From: Delphinapterus leucas | Lineage: Eukaryota; Chordata; Mammalia; Artiodactyla; Monodontidae | Assembly: GCF_002288925.2 (NCBI RefSeq) | Contig: NW_022098008.1 | Coordinates: 7,608,036 to 7,672,035, forward strand | DNA length: 64,000 nt | Direction: 5' to 3' | Part shown: one piece after another, positions 22,641-34,170 of the stretch | How positions within the stretch are numbered: the stretch's first letter is position 1 | Layout of the letters: each line of letters starts with the position of its first letter | The notes under the pieces: model-generated | Seen by the model: the letters and a program-made list of their open reading frames with translations, nothing else | Databases searched by the model: none | Told to the model about the DNA's origin: nothing | Made by a program: the position numbers and the translations under genes

Positions 22641-24241
22641 GCCCCAGGGTTTTCACTTCCCCAAAACGGGAGGTTGGATGCTGAGGAAGCTGCCTGCCAA
22701 CCCCACGTGGAAACTTGTACCTCTTCTTTCAGCAGGTCATAGTCTGCATCTTCTTAGCACACCAGCCCTGGGATTTTCCGACACTAAGCTCTATCAAGAA
22801 CAAATCGAACTCTCTGATCTCCATTTAGTGGGCACCTAATATCACACAGGAAATAGGACCCTTCCTGGATACTGCAGAACTACGGGTGTTTTTAGCTTCA
22901 TTGCGTTTCTTTGTCTTTGTCTCATGGAAGAGGGAGGAGATCTGAGCATTTTTATAAAAAGATGGTGATTATCACCAGAGAGCAAGAAATTTAAGGATAT
23001 GGAAAAAAAGGATAACAGGTAAAGCACCAGCCTCCAGTAAAGAAAGAAAATTACTCCAGAGCACAGTGGAAAGAACAGAGACAGGGTGTCTGGTCAAAGG
23101 GCAGATGGAAGGAAAAGTGTGGATTCCAAGAACAGTGAGAATAAATGTCCCCGCATCCGGGCCCAGCAGGGGCACAGAAGCAGAGCTCAGTGGGGCTCAG
23201 AGGCCAGAATCTATGCTGGAGGGAGAGTCAGAGCAGAAAACCAGGGCCAATCAGAGGTGGAAATGATACCTCAGGGTTCAGTAGAAGGAAGTGTCCCAAG
23301 AGAACACAGGAGAGGGAATCAACACTCACCTTGGGAGCCTCGGGGCTCTCTGTGCTCTGCCCTGGGAGTGAGGGCCTTCCTGGTGGGGAACAAGAGGGTG
23401 ACACTCCCTGAGGACGGCGGGACAATTCAGTGCCATGTGAGTTATGATGACACCGTGAGCAGAGTGGCGGCTCCGCCATGCTCACCTTGGACTTACTTGC
23501 AATCGCCACAGTTGCTGGATAATATCATTTATGATTTTAGGACATATATGCCTACAGTGACTGTGGAAGCCCTGGGTGAGCTCTTCAGCTGTCCTTATGA
23601 CATCACCTGACTCTCAAATGGGAAAGATTGCACCCAGAAGGTTAACAGCATCTGAGCACCTGATCAGCCTGGGCATCTAAGTCACATGGAAAGAAACAGT
23701 GTTTCTAACTCATGCCATAACCTGAATTATTTTCCCAAGATATTCTTCAGGGTGTCGCTTCCGGGGAAAGAAAGAGATTGTACTCCGAATTAATTTTTAC
23801 TTTGCTTTCAGCAAACTCTAAATGCAATGCTTGTGGCTGGGGAAATAAGTCATTTTGATTTTTAACTGTAAACTGCTTGGCCAGTAAAACTCAACAAATG
23901 AATAGAAAGAACTTTAAGCTACACAGATGAAAGAAAGCATCAGAGCGGAAAGGAAACCTTCCACAGAGAGTCGAAAGGTCCAGTTGAAACCAGTTCAACA
24001 GAAATAATGTTAACCTAGGGAATCCAGTTAGTGCTTTGGTTTGAGAAAACAATTCACGTTGCCCTTTGGAAGCCCATGGAGTCATTCAACTTGCTGAAGC
24101 AACTGGATGAAGACTCTTTTCTCTACAAGGGAGTCTTTTAAAGGCAAACTGTGATGGCTGGTTTGACTATCTTATTTGACAAAATGCTCGTGTGTATATA
24201 TACACACATATGCATAAATATGCGTAAGTGATCATTCTAAA

Positions 24242-24465
24242 CCAGTGGTTCTCAAAGAGAGGCAATATTTCCCCCAAGGGATATCTGGCAGTTTCTGGAC
24301 AAAGTTTTTGTTGTCACAATTCAGGAGGTGGGCCATACTATTGCAACTAGTGGGTATAATGCAGGGTTGCTGCTAACCATCCTGCAATAATCAGGACAAA
24401 CTCCCTCCCCGCCAAAAAAGAATTATCTGGCCCAAAGCATCAATAGTGCTGAGGTGAGAAACTCG
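24242..24465 (+). mobile_element. MER5A-type hAT non-autonomous transposon
   Basis: CCAGTGGTTCTCAAAGAGAG, ATATCTGGCAGTTTCTGGAC, GTTGTCACAATTCAGGAGGT, GCAGGGTTGCTGCTAACCAT and AGAATTATCTGGCCCAAAGC match MER5A landmarks in order. The degenerate termini still form an imperfect inverted repeat. Ancient and inactive. Confidence 0.85.
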
Positions 24466-25091
24466 GTCTACAATAATGAGCTGGTACTTGAATGAAAAGC
24501 CAGTAAATCTTTGTAGGACTTGAAAGCTCAAAATAGTAAATATTATCATGGCAATTATAAGATTTCATCTTTATGCGAACTATCAAATAAACGACTGAGG
24601 GAATGGATTACATATGGTGCATACATCTATCAATAACATTGTGTTTGCTAGTGTGTGTGTACCCGTATGCAGAGGGCTGAATTTCAGCTGGCAGGTCTCA
24701 GTACCTGGCCAACTTTAACTTCAATTTGGGTGGCTAGAATCACTTTCTATTTGTTAATTGAGCAAGTGACCAAGTTCTAGCCCAGGATTCAAGGGAAGTC
24801 TTCTGGGGGTTTCTGATTTCTTCAAAAAAAAGGACACAAGGAACGTGGTTCTTCTTCCACTGGATATTGTCATGTCTGGATGCAGTACCAGGAATTGTAG
24901 CCCCAGGTTTGCACCCATGAGCAGAGCTAGCCTGAGGACCAACCTGACAGACTGTGGGTGGCAGAGACAGTAGTGACAGGACTTGGGTCCCTTACTAACT
25001 CTTGAGTCATTGAAGTGAGCAACTCTGAAGACACCTACCCTGACCTTCCAGTTGTATGACTTGACACCCTGTTTTAAAAAACTGTGGTCAA

Positions 25092-25443
25092 CTTATATGT
25101 GGAATCTAAAAGAAAAAATGATATAAATGAACTTATTTACGAAACAGACTTCGAAAACAAACTTATGGTTACCAAAGGGGAAACGTGGTGTGGAGGGATA
25201 AATTAGAAGTGTGGGATTGACATATACACACTACTCTATATGAAATAGATAATCAACAAGGACTTACTGTGTAGCACAGGGAACTCTACTCAATATTCTG
25301 TAATAACCTATATGGGAAAAGAATCTGAAAAAGAATGGATACATGTATACGTAGAACTGAATCACTTTGCTGTACACCTGAAGCTAACACAACATGGTAA
25401 ATCAACTACACTCCAATATAAAATAAAAAATTAAATAAAAAAA
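25092..25443 (+). mobile_element. L1 3' UTR insertion (5'-truncated)
   Basis: This is a clear cetartiodactyl L1 3' end: ATGTGGAATCTAAAAGAAAA, GAACTTATTTACGAAACAGA, TTATGGTTACCAAAGGGGAA, GATAATCAACAAGGACTTAC, GCACAGGGAACTCTACTCAA, then CACTTTGCTGTACACCTGAA and CTCCAATATAAAATAAAAAA. A slightly imperfect flanking repeat (ACTGTGGTCAA before, ACTGGTCAA after) suggests the target-site duplication. No ORF2 sequence remains. Confidence 0.88.
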
Positions 25444-25901
25444 ACTGGTCAAGTTATTTGGAGCTACCTAAAGCCAAACACATTCTTTTACACAACTGCC
25501 TGAAACTTTCATGAAATGCTAGTAATTTCCCTTTTTAGGTATCTAATAAAGAAGTTAAGAAAGAATGCACATGAGGCTACAGATATCTTTGACATGACAT
25601 CGGATTTCCTAAACTGCAAACAATAATATGAAAAAGCAGCTTCAGTTTGAGGTACGCTCATATCACCATTAGCTTTATTATCATGTCCTAAGTGTGGAGA
25701 ATATCACTTCTCTTCCGAGTTGGCAAAGAGCCATCTGATACCTTTCCACACTGAAATCCAAAAGCGGGTACATTTTGATTTCTTTAGAAAATGAAGAAGT
25801 TATTTTATTTTTAGAAACGTTGACAGTTTGCTTTTGAACACCAAGTCACCGGGCATCACAGACCAACGAGAGGGGAAATTGGGAGTGAAGGTAAGACTTA
25901 C

Positions 25902-26115
25902 CGTTGAGCCATTTGGAGTTGTACTGCGCGGTGCGGAGAGGGGGCAAGACGCCCAGACTTCGGTAAATGGCGGGATCGCGTCCGGGGAAATCCATGGCCG
26001 TGGCTGCATAGACCTCACCGCCCGCCGTGAGGAGAGCCGTGGAATTGTGCCGAGGGCTGTAAGGACAGCGTGCCATGCCGCTGATCTGATCATGGATCTC
26101 CGTCAGGTTACTCAG
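25902..26115 (-). CDS. SEMA5A: SEMA5A exon, Sema domain (214 bp)
   Basis: The exon opens LSNLTEIHDQISGMARCPYS and runs through AATAMDFPGRDPAIYRSLG to NSKWLN plus one base, so it enters in phase 0 and leaves in phase 1. The D-F-x-G-R-D-x-A-I-Y-R-S-L-G segment is a hallmark of the Sema propeller. Two glycosylation sequons, NLT and NST, are visible. The acceptor is CACATCTAG and the donor is AACG followed by GTAAGT, a near-consensus site. An apparent methionine start inside it (GMAR) is only an internal residue. Differences from remembered human SEMA5A are conservative. Confidence 0.96.
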
Positions 26116-27719
26116 CTAGATGTGAGGACGAGACAGAGAAACAAATTATCCCCCAGGAAACCCCTTTAAGAGCGTTAATGGAGCACATCCACCCAAACTG
26201 CAAATAAAGCATGCACGATAAACTCTCTGGGGCTCATACAATGTGACAAACTTCTGCACTCTGACATGGATGAGAAGAGTACACGGTGGTCATCCTTAGA
26301 CAATCTACCGATCAACCTCTCTCATCCTCCTTTGAGAGTTACTGAACCTCTGGCTTTTGGATACTCACAAAAGATGAAGGGAGACTATTGTCTATGACTT
26401 TATTTATAATGCATGGGACAGTGCAGATTTTTCCACTTTAATTTAAAAACCCAACTTCAATATTTATAGAAATACAAATTGCAATAAAAACTAGGTACAA
26501 TTTTATCAATAAAAGTGAATCAAAATATTATGAATAGCCCAAAACTGCATTCATGGGTAAGGATGTATGGATATTTAGCACCACGTAGCCCAAATTTCCA
26601 AGCCTTAAGTTTTTAGTTTTCAGAGAGGCAACTCAGTGCCTTGCAGTCAAGTGGGGGAATCCAGCATTTGAGGAGCTGAACAATCAGTGAATGAGAAAAG
26701 TTCTTTGGATTGGGAGGGAATCTTTGCTCTCCTCTGGTTTCTTTACTCTTACCTGAGAGGTACAAGAGCAGAGGGGTTAGGCAGGGGGGCTCAGATACAC
26801 TGCCTGCTTTATTAGACGTGTAGCCCCGGGTAAGCTACTTCAAGTCTTTAAGCCTTAGACTCTTATAAAGTGGTGACCCAAAGGGTAAGCACCACATAGG
26901 GTGGATGTGAGGATGAAGTTGTAAGGTGCTTCGGACAGGCCATGGTACCTAGGGATCTCTCTGTGAGCATCACTTCTTATCATCAACATCCTCCCTTTCT
27001 TTCCAATAACTGAATGTTATTTGAAAATAATGAATACTAAAAGAGGATGGTAAGCTCAGGTCTTGAGAGAAAGTGTGTAACCAGGAAATTAACATAGTGA
27101 TATTTCTTCATCATGTTCCTGGAGGAAGATCAAATGAATATCCCATATTAGGAAGATTACACGTGTGCTCTGATAACCCGGCAGTTCTACGGGTATAAGA
27201 CCTGGATGCTGAAAATTCCCCTGTCAATAATGACAGGTTAAAATAAAAAGACAGAGGGTGGCATATAACTTTACTTTTCGTAGGGTTCCATTTGTTTGCT
27301 AGTTTGCTTTACTTTTTTGACACCCTTCTCATCCAATTTGTAAACTGTGTTTTCTTCACTTGGATTATAATTTTAGGTTATTTTAATACTTAACAGCCTC
27401 CCTACGATAAAGAAGAAAAAGAAATAAGAATACGTTTAGGATTATGTTTAGGGTCTGGTGGGAAATAAGCTGGTAGAAATAGTCTGAAAGCATATTTAAA
27501 TTTAATTAAACAAGCTAGAATTATTACCAGTTCTTTATATAATAGTGTTATTAGTAATAGATCAGTACATCAAATATTTACTCAGTTTGACAAAAGATGT
27601 TTTTTAAAATTAAAAAGCAACTCTTTGGAGAATAGAAACACGTTTAAAACTAGGGTTTTAATAGAATGCTTGGATTTTCCAGGTATTAAAATCTGTCAAA
27701 GTTCCAGCTGAAGCCGTAC
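26116..27719 (-). other. SEMA5A: SEMA5A intron (1,604 bp)
   Basis: Short complete intron between the 99-bp and 214-bp exons. A weak plus-strand MIR lies near 26810-26990. The remainder is AT-rich and shows no other repeat or gene. Confidence 0.9.
26810..26990 (+). repeat. MIR SINE, weak
   Basis: GTAGCCCCGGGTAAGCTACT, TCAAGTCTTTAAGCCTTAGA and GATGTGAGGATGAAGTTGTA approximate the sense MIR core. Strongly diverged. Confidence 0.5.
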
Positions 27720-27818
27720 CGTGCGGTTGGTGCAGACCGGCGTGAAAGCGTTGGTTCCACAGGTAAATAACCTGTCGCCACCCACCAACAGTACCCGGAT
27801 GTAGTTCTGACATTCCTC
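27720..27818 (-). CDS. SEMA5A: SEMA5A exon, Sema domain (99 bp)
   Basis: This 33-codon symmetrical exon (phase 0 to phase 0) begins EECQNYIRVLLVGGDRLFTC and ends with VCTNRT. The stretch corresponds to the conserved C-x-N-y-I and the L-y-x-C-G-T-N-A-F-x-P-x-C blocks of the Sema beta-propeller. It carries three cysteines and a terminal N-R-T glycosylation sequon. The acceptor ends TTTTTTCAG and the donor is ACG followed by GTACGG. The upstream exon ends in phase 0 and the downstream exon opens in phase 0, so the join is clean. Only 1,604 bases separate it from the next exon. Confidence 0.95.
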
Positions 27819-28524
27819 CTGAAAAAATTAAAAAATCACAAGAAACTTGTTAAGGAGGCCTGAGCGCAAGAGGAACGGTGAATATGAATACATCTTGTCT
27901 AGTTAATAGATTAGATGTTAATTAACCAGTAAAAACAAACAAACCAAAAAATCCTCTCAGATACTGACCAAAAAATAACAACAGAACTCTAAAATAGTCT
28001 GACTTTCTCTGCACACTTGCTCAATCGAGGATATTTGTAAAGATAGATATAAATATACGTTCAGTTAAAATCTCAAAGCTTGTGTCTTCCTTTGATGAAT
28101 GGGCTTTCATTTTGAGTTGTAGCTGATAACAGTGTGAGCCCTAAATTGCCTTTGACATATATTAGGAAAATAAATAAACACTGCTCATGAAACAGCGTCT
28201 TAGAAAACTTCCCCAGGAACTTGAAAAAACATGGTGAATGCTTCTCCAGATGCTAGGGTCACATGTGAAACTCTGATTCCAAACTGCAAGAAGTTTCACA
28301 TAAAGTTCTCAAAATGCATACACAGCAAGAATCTATAAACATGTTTGATTATTTGATGAAAAATTAAAATATAACTAATAAGTCAAGGATGTCTGGAACA
28401 AGAGGCATGAAAGCTCATGCTGAGGGATGGCTCACAGCTGAATTTTTTTTCTGTGGTTGCAAAACATACATATAAGTCTAGGACATGGTCATAGTAGTGC
28501 AGGAACTTTCAGGTAGAAAGCTCT

Positions 28525-29340
28525 TCATTCATTCAGCCAGCAAGTATTTACTGATTAGATACTCTTTGGCAGAGACTGTGGAAAAAGTCACAATCTAGGC
28601 CCGTAGCACAAAATTAAAATACACGGAGCTGTCCACGTACTCTAATGAGGAGTCACCGGAGAACAGCATATTGCTAGCTCCAGAGGAGAGGGGAAGGGAG
28701 GAGGTGTAGGAAGGCTCCCTGGAGGAGATGACACCTGAGATAAGTTTCAAAGGAAGAGTAGGATTTGGTGAGGCTTCCTTGAGGAGGTACCCCCTGACAC
28801 TTGCAGGATTTTACCAAGCAAAGGAGGGAAAACACATTCTCAGCAGAAAGAATGGACTGTGACAAGGCATCACGATTGGAGAAAGCACCGTGCTTTCACT
28901 ATGTACAGAAGAGGTAGACATAAGCTGGGGAGCCAGACACAGGCCAGGTGTGCCAGACCAGTGAGTTTACTTTTTATTCTGAATGTGAAGGAACCGTTTT
29001 ATGTTTTTACTTCATGCAGTTGTTGTTTTTTTAAACATCTTTACTGGAGTATAATTGCTTTACAACGTTGTGTTAGATTCTGCTGTATAACAAAGTGAAT
29101 CAGCTATACATATACATATATCCCCATATCCCCTCCCTCTTGCGTCTCCCTCCCACCCTCCCTATCCCACCCCTCCAGGTGGTCACAAAGCACCGAGCTG
29201 ATCTCCCTGTGCCACTGCATGCAGTTTTGACCTGAGGTGATGTTTGTAAATGAAGGACCACTCTGGACCATGTGGAAGCTAGTAGAGATGTGATATGGCA
29301 GTTCAGGAGACAGGTAAGGAAACTACTTCCATAATTCAGT
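28525..29340 (-). repeat. Ancient LINE (L2-like) relic, antisense, split by L1
   Basis: CATTCATTCAGCCAGCAAGT, ATTTACTGATTAGATACTC and a CTCCCTGGAGGAGATGACAC block resemble the antisense 3' end of an old mammalian LINE. The same relic seems to continue after the L1 fragment at 29022-29217 (GAAGGACCACTCTGGACCAT). Confidence 0.45.
29022..29217 (-). mobile_element. L1 3' end, antisense, short insertion
   Basis: AACATCTTTACTGGAGTATA, ATTGCTTTACAACGTTGTGT and GGTGGTCACAAAGCACCGAG are the reverse strand of the cetartiodactyl L1 3' region. A 9-bp repeat CATGCAGTT lies at 29013-29021 and 29218-29226. The same L1 family recurs at 43718-44528. Confidence 0.85.
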
Positions 29341-29929
29341 CCCTCCTGCTTCCGTGTGAAAGGGCAAAGTCAGACTCCAGCAAATGAACAGGAAATGGTG
29401 ACTGACCAACCAACCAGACCTAGAAGATGCTGCATGATGATATATCGGTTTGACACACATTTCCCCAATCAGGAGGATCTGGATCTAATGGCACAGCAAT
29501 GCTCTCTTCAGTGGAATGGAGCCTCAGTCTCCACGAAATGTTGATTTGCCATACTCAGCCTGTGGCATGGCCTAGCTGTGGATATAAAATGAGCTAAAAT
29601 ATTTGAATTTGTTTTCTAACTGTAAAGTGAAATATCAAAGGTAGATAATTTTCCTAATACTACTACTAACAATAAAAGCAACAAATTATCCTGCAGTCTA
29701 AAAAAAAAACAAACAAACAAAAAAACAACTAATACTAAACTTTCTTTGATTTTTTTGTATGGAAATACGTTAATATAAATGTTTCAGACATTACATGAAA
29801 TTTCTAAAAATCTTATATGTTCTGGTATAATGTTATAAGTCATAATTCTAGTTATTACTTTAAAATGTATATCTCAGAAATAACTAAATTTCCTTGCCAA
29901 TTGCATTATTATGAACTTTCATCCAATCT

Positions 29930-30465
29930 TTAACCGTGGTCATTTTTAAGTCTTTTGTCATTTACAGACAGTTCTGGGTATACTCTGATGCTTTTGCAAA
30001 AATGTTCCTATAAAAGGGTTTCATCTTCAAGGAATTCATGGAAAAGACTCTGACAAGTACAGGTTTCTGGTAACTGACTGTACTGCTGAACTGAATGAAG
30101 AAGCATTTTCTGAACTCTAATGGGAAACTGATGAATTCATAAAAGTGCCAACAAAAGATCAAGATGAAAAAAATTAATTACACGGGACTGAGTGGACTGA
30201 TGAGGATGATCATAATTTTTGTGACTTTCTGTTTGAATAAAAAGAAAAATCCCACGAGGACTCAGAGGCAAAAAATATACCAATCAATTTTCACTGCAAA
30301 GTGAAGGAGCTGTTACAGTGGAGGATTCCTGGACTGAATGTCAATATTATGACACAGTGTGAGTGTGTTTCGTGTTTGGTAATTGCAGTCATTGTTGCTT
30401 TTGTCGTGGTCATCCATTTACAATGCTTGGTGTCAGTCTATTTATCTCCTGTAAAAATAAAATAC

Positions 30466-30496
<31 letters not shown>

Positions 30497-30560
30497 AAAA
30501 AAAAACACAACAAATTATCATTGGCTGCTAAACTGAAGATACTTTGAGGAAAAAAAAAAG
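29930..30560. other. Unassigned AT-rich sequence with GT microsatellite
   Basis: This stretch contains short open pieces and a GT run (30467-30493) but no frame or RNA feature that I recognise. Phrases such as AAGACTCTGACAAGTACAGG and CATAAAAGTGCCAACAAAAG look like a decayed ancient repeat or retrocopy. I cannot assign it. Confidence 0.3.
30467..30493. repeat. GT microsatellite
   Basis: About 13 uninterrupted GT units followed by an A run. Confidence 0.95.
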
Positions 30561-31551
30561 GACAGAATGAAAGATCGAAATTAACTATTAGACGAATTAA
30601 GAAATGAGTGTCAAAGGAAAACAATAAATTGAGTAACTGAGAAAGGTACACCTGATGGGGAGGCTTATTTTGTTCTGTTCTGTTTTGCTTTTATACCTGG
30701 GGAAAGGGAAGGAGAGTTCTGAAGAGAAAGAACAAACCAAGACATCAAAAAGGCACATCGTTATCCCTTCCCAGGGTCAGGGAGCTCTCACTCGGAGAAC
30801 ACAGAGGAGGGGTGTGCCGCCTCAGACAGCAGAGGGGCACACAGTTTGCAGAGACAGGATCAAGGCCAGGGTGGAAACCCCAGACCTAATGGCGTCTGAG
30901 GGCACTCCAGAAAGACAACTCGGGGAACACAGGGCTGAGATGGCTCTTGATGGCCGGAATGGACAAAGCAGACACAACAATGACACTATAATAAAGAATG
31001 AGAGAAAATTACAGACAGTGGAGAGATGTGGAGATTTTGTTTGTTTTCTGTTGCTGCTTTTAGAACTCTCTCAAGAATGAGTCAAAACATAAGAGAACTT
31101 TTCGCGTTTTATTTTTTTAAAGCAGGAGACTGACACAGGTAGAAATGTGCTAGAGGCAGTCATATCACCGTGAACTTGGCCAAGGGTAAGTTATTCCAAG
31201 AGAATCATCCCCATTGAAAAGACGTGCTCTCATGGCTGAGTCTTACGGACCTGGTGAAGAAAAAGCAAGGGCCTCTAATCAATTTTGGGAAGAGAAACAA
31301 TAAAGATAACAGATATGGTGTTTATCTTAATCTCCCAAAAGAAAGACAAAGTGAAAACAGGACTGTAGGTCATTAACCTTCCTGAAGGCCCATTACAAAC
31401 TTGATGAAGAACTAGAAAGATGGCTGGGGATGTGATACCCAGGATGCTGACGTGTGTCAGAGCAGAAGGACAAATCCAACTGGTTGTCAAAAAAAATCCT
31501 GGAAAAAAGTAAATGAGGGAGGGCACAATATTATTTCAATTAGAACAGAGA

Positions 31552-31745
31552 GGGACTTCCCTGGCGGTCCAGTGGTTAAGACTTCGTCTTCCAATGCAGG
31601 GGGTGAGGGTTCGATCCCTGGTCGGGGAGCTAAGATCCCACATGCCTCGCAGCCAAAAAACCAAAACATAAAACAGAAGCAATACTGTAACAAATTCAAG
31701 AAAAACTTTTTAAAAATGGTCCACATCAAAAAAAATTTTTTAAAG
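31552..31745 (+). mobile_element. tRNA-derived SINE, older CHR/Bov-tA-related type
   Basis: GGGACTTCCCTGGCGGTCCA, GTGGTTAAGACTTCGTCTTC, the B-box-like GGTTCGATCCCTGGTCGGGG and an A-rich 3' part distinguish this from the young CHR copies. The exact target-site duplication AATTAGAACAGAGA is at 31538-31551 and 31746-31759. Confidence 0.92.
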
Positions 31746-32464
31746 AATTAGAACAGAGAATTTAAAAAGTATGTTCTGGAAATCACGAGAATACACTGTA
31801 CCCTCTGGGAAAGGTCTCCCCGATGCTGATAGGCTCCCTCATGTTGAGTGAGGATGTAGGGAAGGAAGCAGGTAAATGTCAGGAAACAGGACAATCGGAC
31901 ATGGAGGCTTATGCAGTCTTTACTAAGAGGATGCAGGCATCACCAGCTCCGTGAAAGCCGTAGTTGCTTACGGGAAGTGGGGCCTGAGGAGGGTAATGCT
32001 TTAGGTAAGCCCAGCATGCAAGGTTGGAGGGAACAGAGAAGAGGATGGGGGGGGGGAAGAGTTCTGTCCCATCACCAGTGAGGCTGGACGAGCTCTGCTC
32101 GCCCTCTGTGTCCAATAGGAGGAACCACTGGAGGCAGGGTGGTACTTCCGTGTTTCTTCTTAACTGTCCAAGGCTGAACTCATTCGCCCGACAGTCTGGG
32201 TCAGCTCAGCTCAGCCCCTTCCTGTTTCACTCCCCTAAATGTTCCCTCATGGTTAATTCACAAACTGCTCAACTGATTCTATCTAGAAGCAGACTGGATG
32301 TGAATCCTAAGCAAATAAATACATTGAAAATAACAACTTTCTTTTTCTTTCTTTTTTTTTTGATGAGAGATTGGAGAAAGTCCAAGCAAAACAGAACGTA
32401 AAAACAGAAATGAAAGAAAGCAGAAGTACTTTGCTTTGGAGCAGAAGATCAATTTATGAATCAG

Positions 32465-32649
32465 TGGTGGCGCAGTGGTTGAGAGTCCGCCTGCCGATGC
32501 AGGGGACGCGGGCTCGTGCCCCGGTCCGGGGAGATCCCACATGCCGCGCAGTGGCTGGGCCCGTGAGCCGTGGCCGCTGAGCCTGTGCGTCCGGAGCCTG
32601 TGCTCCGCAATGGGAGAGGCCACGACAGTGAGAGGCCCGCGTACTGCAA
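32465..32649 (+). mobile_element. CHR-type SINE, head truncated
   Basis: The sequence joins the CHR consensus at GTGGTGGCGCAGTGGTTGAG, so roughly the first dozen bases of the head are missing. The body and tail (GTGAGAGGCCCGCGTACTGC then A) are near-consensus. I found no convincing target-site duplication, unlike the other young copies. Confidence 0.88.
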
Positions 32650-33445
32650 AAAAAAATTAAGACTGACAGGAAATGGCTGAGTGCCAGGCCCTGTAATACT
32701 GAGTCTCCTCATGATGGTGATCCCCAAATCCAAATTCTCCTATGGGAAAATCCATAGTCTATCACTTTGTCAGTCTTTGCTACAGACAGGGGCTTTTCAC
32801 GGGTTACCTGAACCTACTAGAAGTACTGCTTGGACCACGTGTTTTAAAATATAACACAGAAGTCCTTTCAGGAGGTTCTACTCTAGGTTTATCTTTTAAA
32901 TGAGCTTATCTAAATGTCCATGATAAGAATCTCACCTGAGAATTTGTTTCTTTTATCCCATTTCTGTAGCTCAAAAATGGCATAAGGGGATTTAAGGAAT
33001 TCCAGTTTTCCAGGAAGACACAGTGCACATTCCCAAGGCTCCGGGAGCCTGCCAGCACATGGCTTCTGTTGTTACAATGAAACTCATCTACCTCACTTTG
33101 ATAATAGCACTTAAACATTAAAATAACCCGCTTGTGCCTGCAGTCCCACCGGTGGGTCAACCTGTCCTTGACTTTGAAGCAATTCCTGCTTGAATTGATA
33201 GCTGACATGCACAGTTGCTGACTCACCAAAAGAGCTTTTAGATGCGACAGCCGATGCCCACTTGATCTCAAGGACATAAGACCAAGGCCCCAGCAGAGAC
33301 AGCATGTGTTTGGGGACAATTTTCTTCATGAAATAACTGGGTTTGCCCTGCAGCACTTCATCATATTTATTTCCCAAACAGATGTTCTGCTTGAAGAAAG
33401 ACTAACTGTGGATCTTGGTGGATCTTGAAAAACTGTACCATCCAA

Positions 33446-33735
33446 TCAGATGTAAATATATATAAAAACACACACACACACATATATAAGACATATATAC
33501 ATATATAGGAGACATATATATTACATATGAATATATATGCATACATATTACAGAAGCATTTATATAAATATATAGACATACTATGATGTCCATATTTAGA
33601 TATATAAATATAGATATTTATATGTATATCTATAAAACTATAAATATACGGATACACATATATATGAATATATATTAAAAGAGTGTATGCTATATAAGTG
33701 TATTAATAGAGTATATTATATATATTTATTTACCT
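33446..33735. repeat. Long TA/AT-rich simple repeat
   Basis: About 290 bases dominated by ATATAT, TATATA and ACATATA units, with a short CA run at its left. Alternating purine-pyrimidine sequence of this length is prone to slippage and cruciform extrusion. Open frames across it are artefacts. Confidence 0.9.
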
Positions 33736-34089
33736 ACTGAGATTGTTTTCAACTGAGCTCTGACTCCAAGGGTAACTTGTTAAGGAACCTCAATTTTATG
33801 AACCAAAATTTGGTATGTGTAATCTGCACAGGTTGTTAGTATCTGATCTTAAAGAACCCTCCGTTTTTGGAGCAATTATACAGAATAAAGGCAGTTCTGT
33901 AGTGTGCTGCCTGCACCAGTTAACTCATAGCTTTCCAAATATTGGCACCTTGGATGAAAACGTTGTTTCACCCCCTACATCACAGGTTCCCAGGCGGGAT
34001 GGCATCATGTTTTTCTTCTCTGGAATTTACCTGTTTATGAGCAGAATTTGACAACCTGGGAAGCAGGACCACAGGACACAGCAGGAAGA

Positions 34090-34170
34090 GAAATACACAG
34101 AGCACTGGATTCTAATCCAAACTCTCCCACTAACTTGCAAAATCATTCTAGGGACTTGGTGTTAAAAATA
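34090..34170 (+). repeat. MIR SINE fragment
   Basis: GAGCACTGGATTCTAATCCA followed by AACTCTCCCACTAACTTGC matches the sense MIR B-box and CCACT core. Only the left half is visible. Confidence 0.5.

Larger units (their letters stand above)
7029..25901 (-). other. SEMA5A: SEMA5A intron (18,873 bp)
   Basis: The largest complete intron. It holds three L1 3'-end insertions (7060-7237, 7576-8180 and 25092-25443), CHR SINEs (7743-8067, 12261-12464, 15324-15660, 17898-18108), an ERV1-like LTR (about 15675-16330), L2-like segments (about 13620-13990, 18945-19380), a hAT relic (19436-19640), an MLT1-like LTR (21073-21470), MER5A (24242-24465) and several MIRs. The stretches 8200-10100, 10350-12200, 14000-15250, 16340-17880 and 22650-24160 show nothing I can name. 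Confidence 0.9.

Noticed and set aside
30655..31080. Plus-strand open frame of 141 codons with a hydrophobic start and end
   Set aside because: The middle is low-complexity charged sequence, there is no family resemblance, and the location is intronic and AT-rich. Probably chance.
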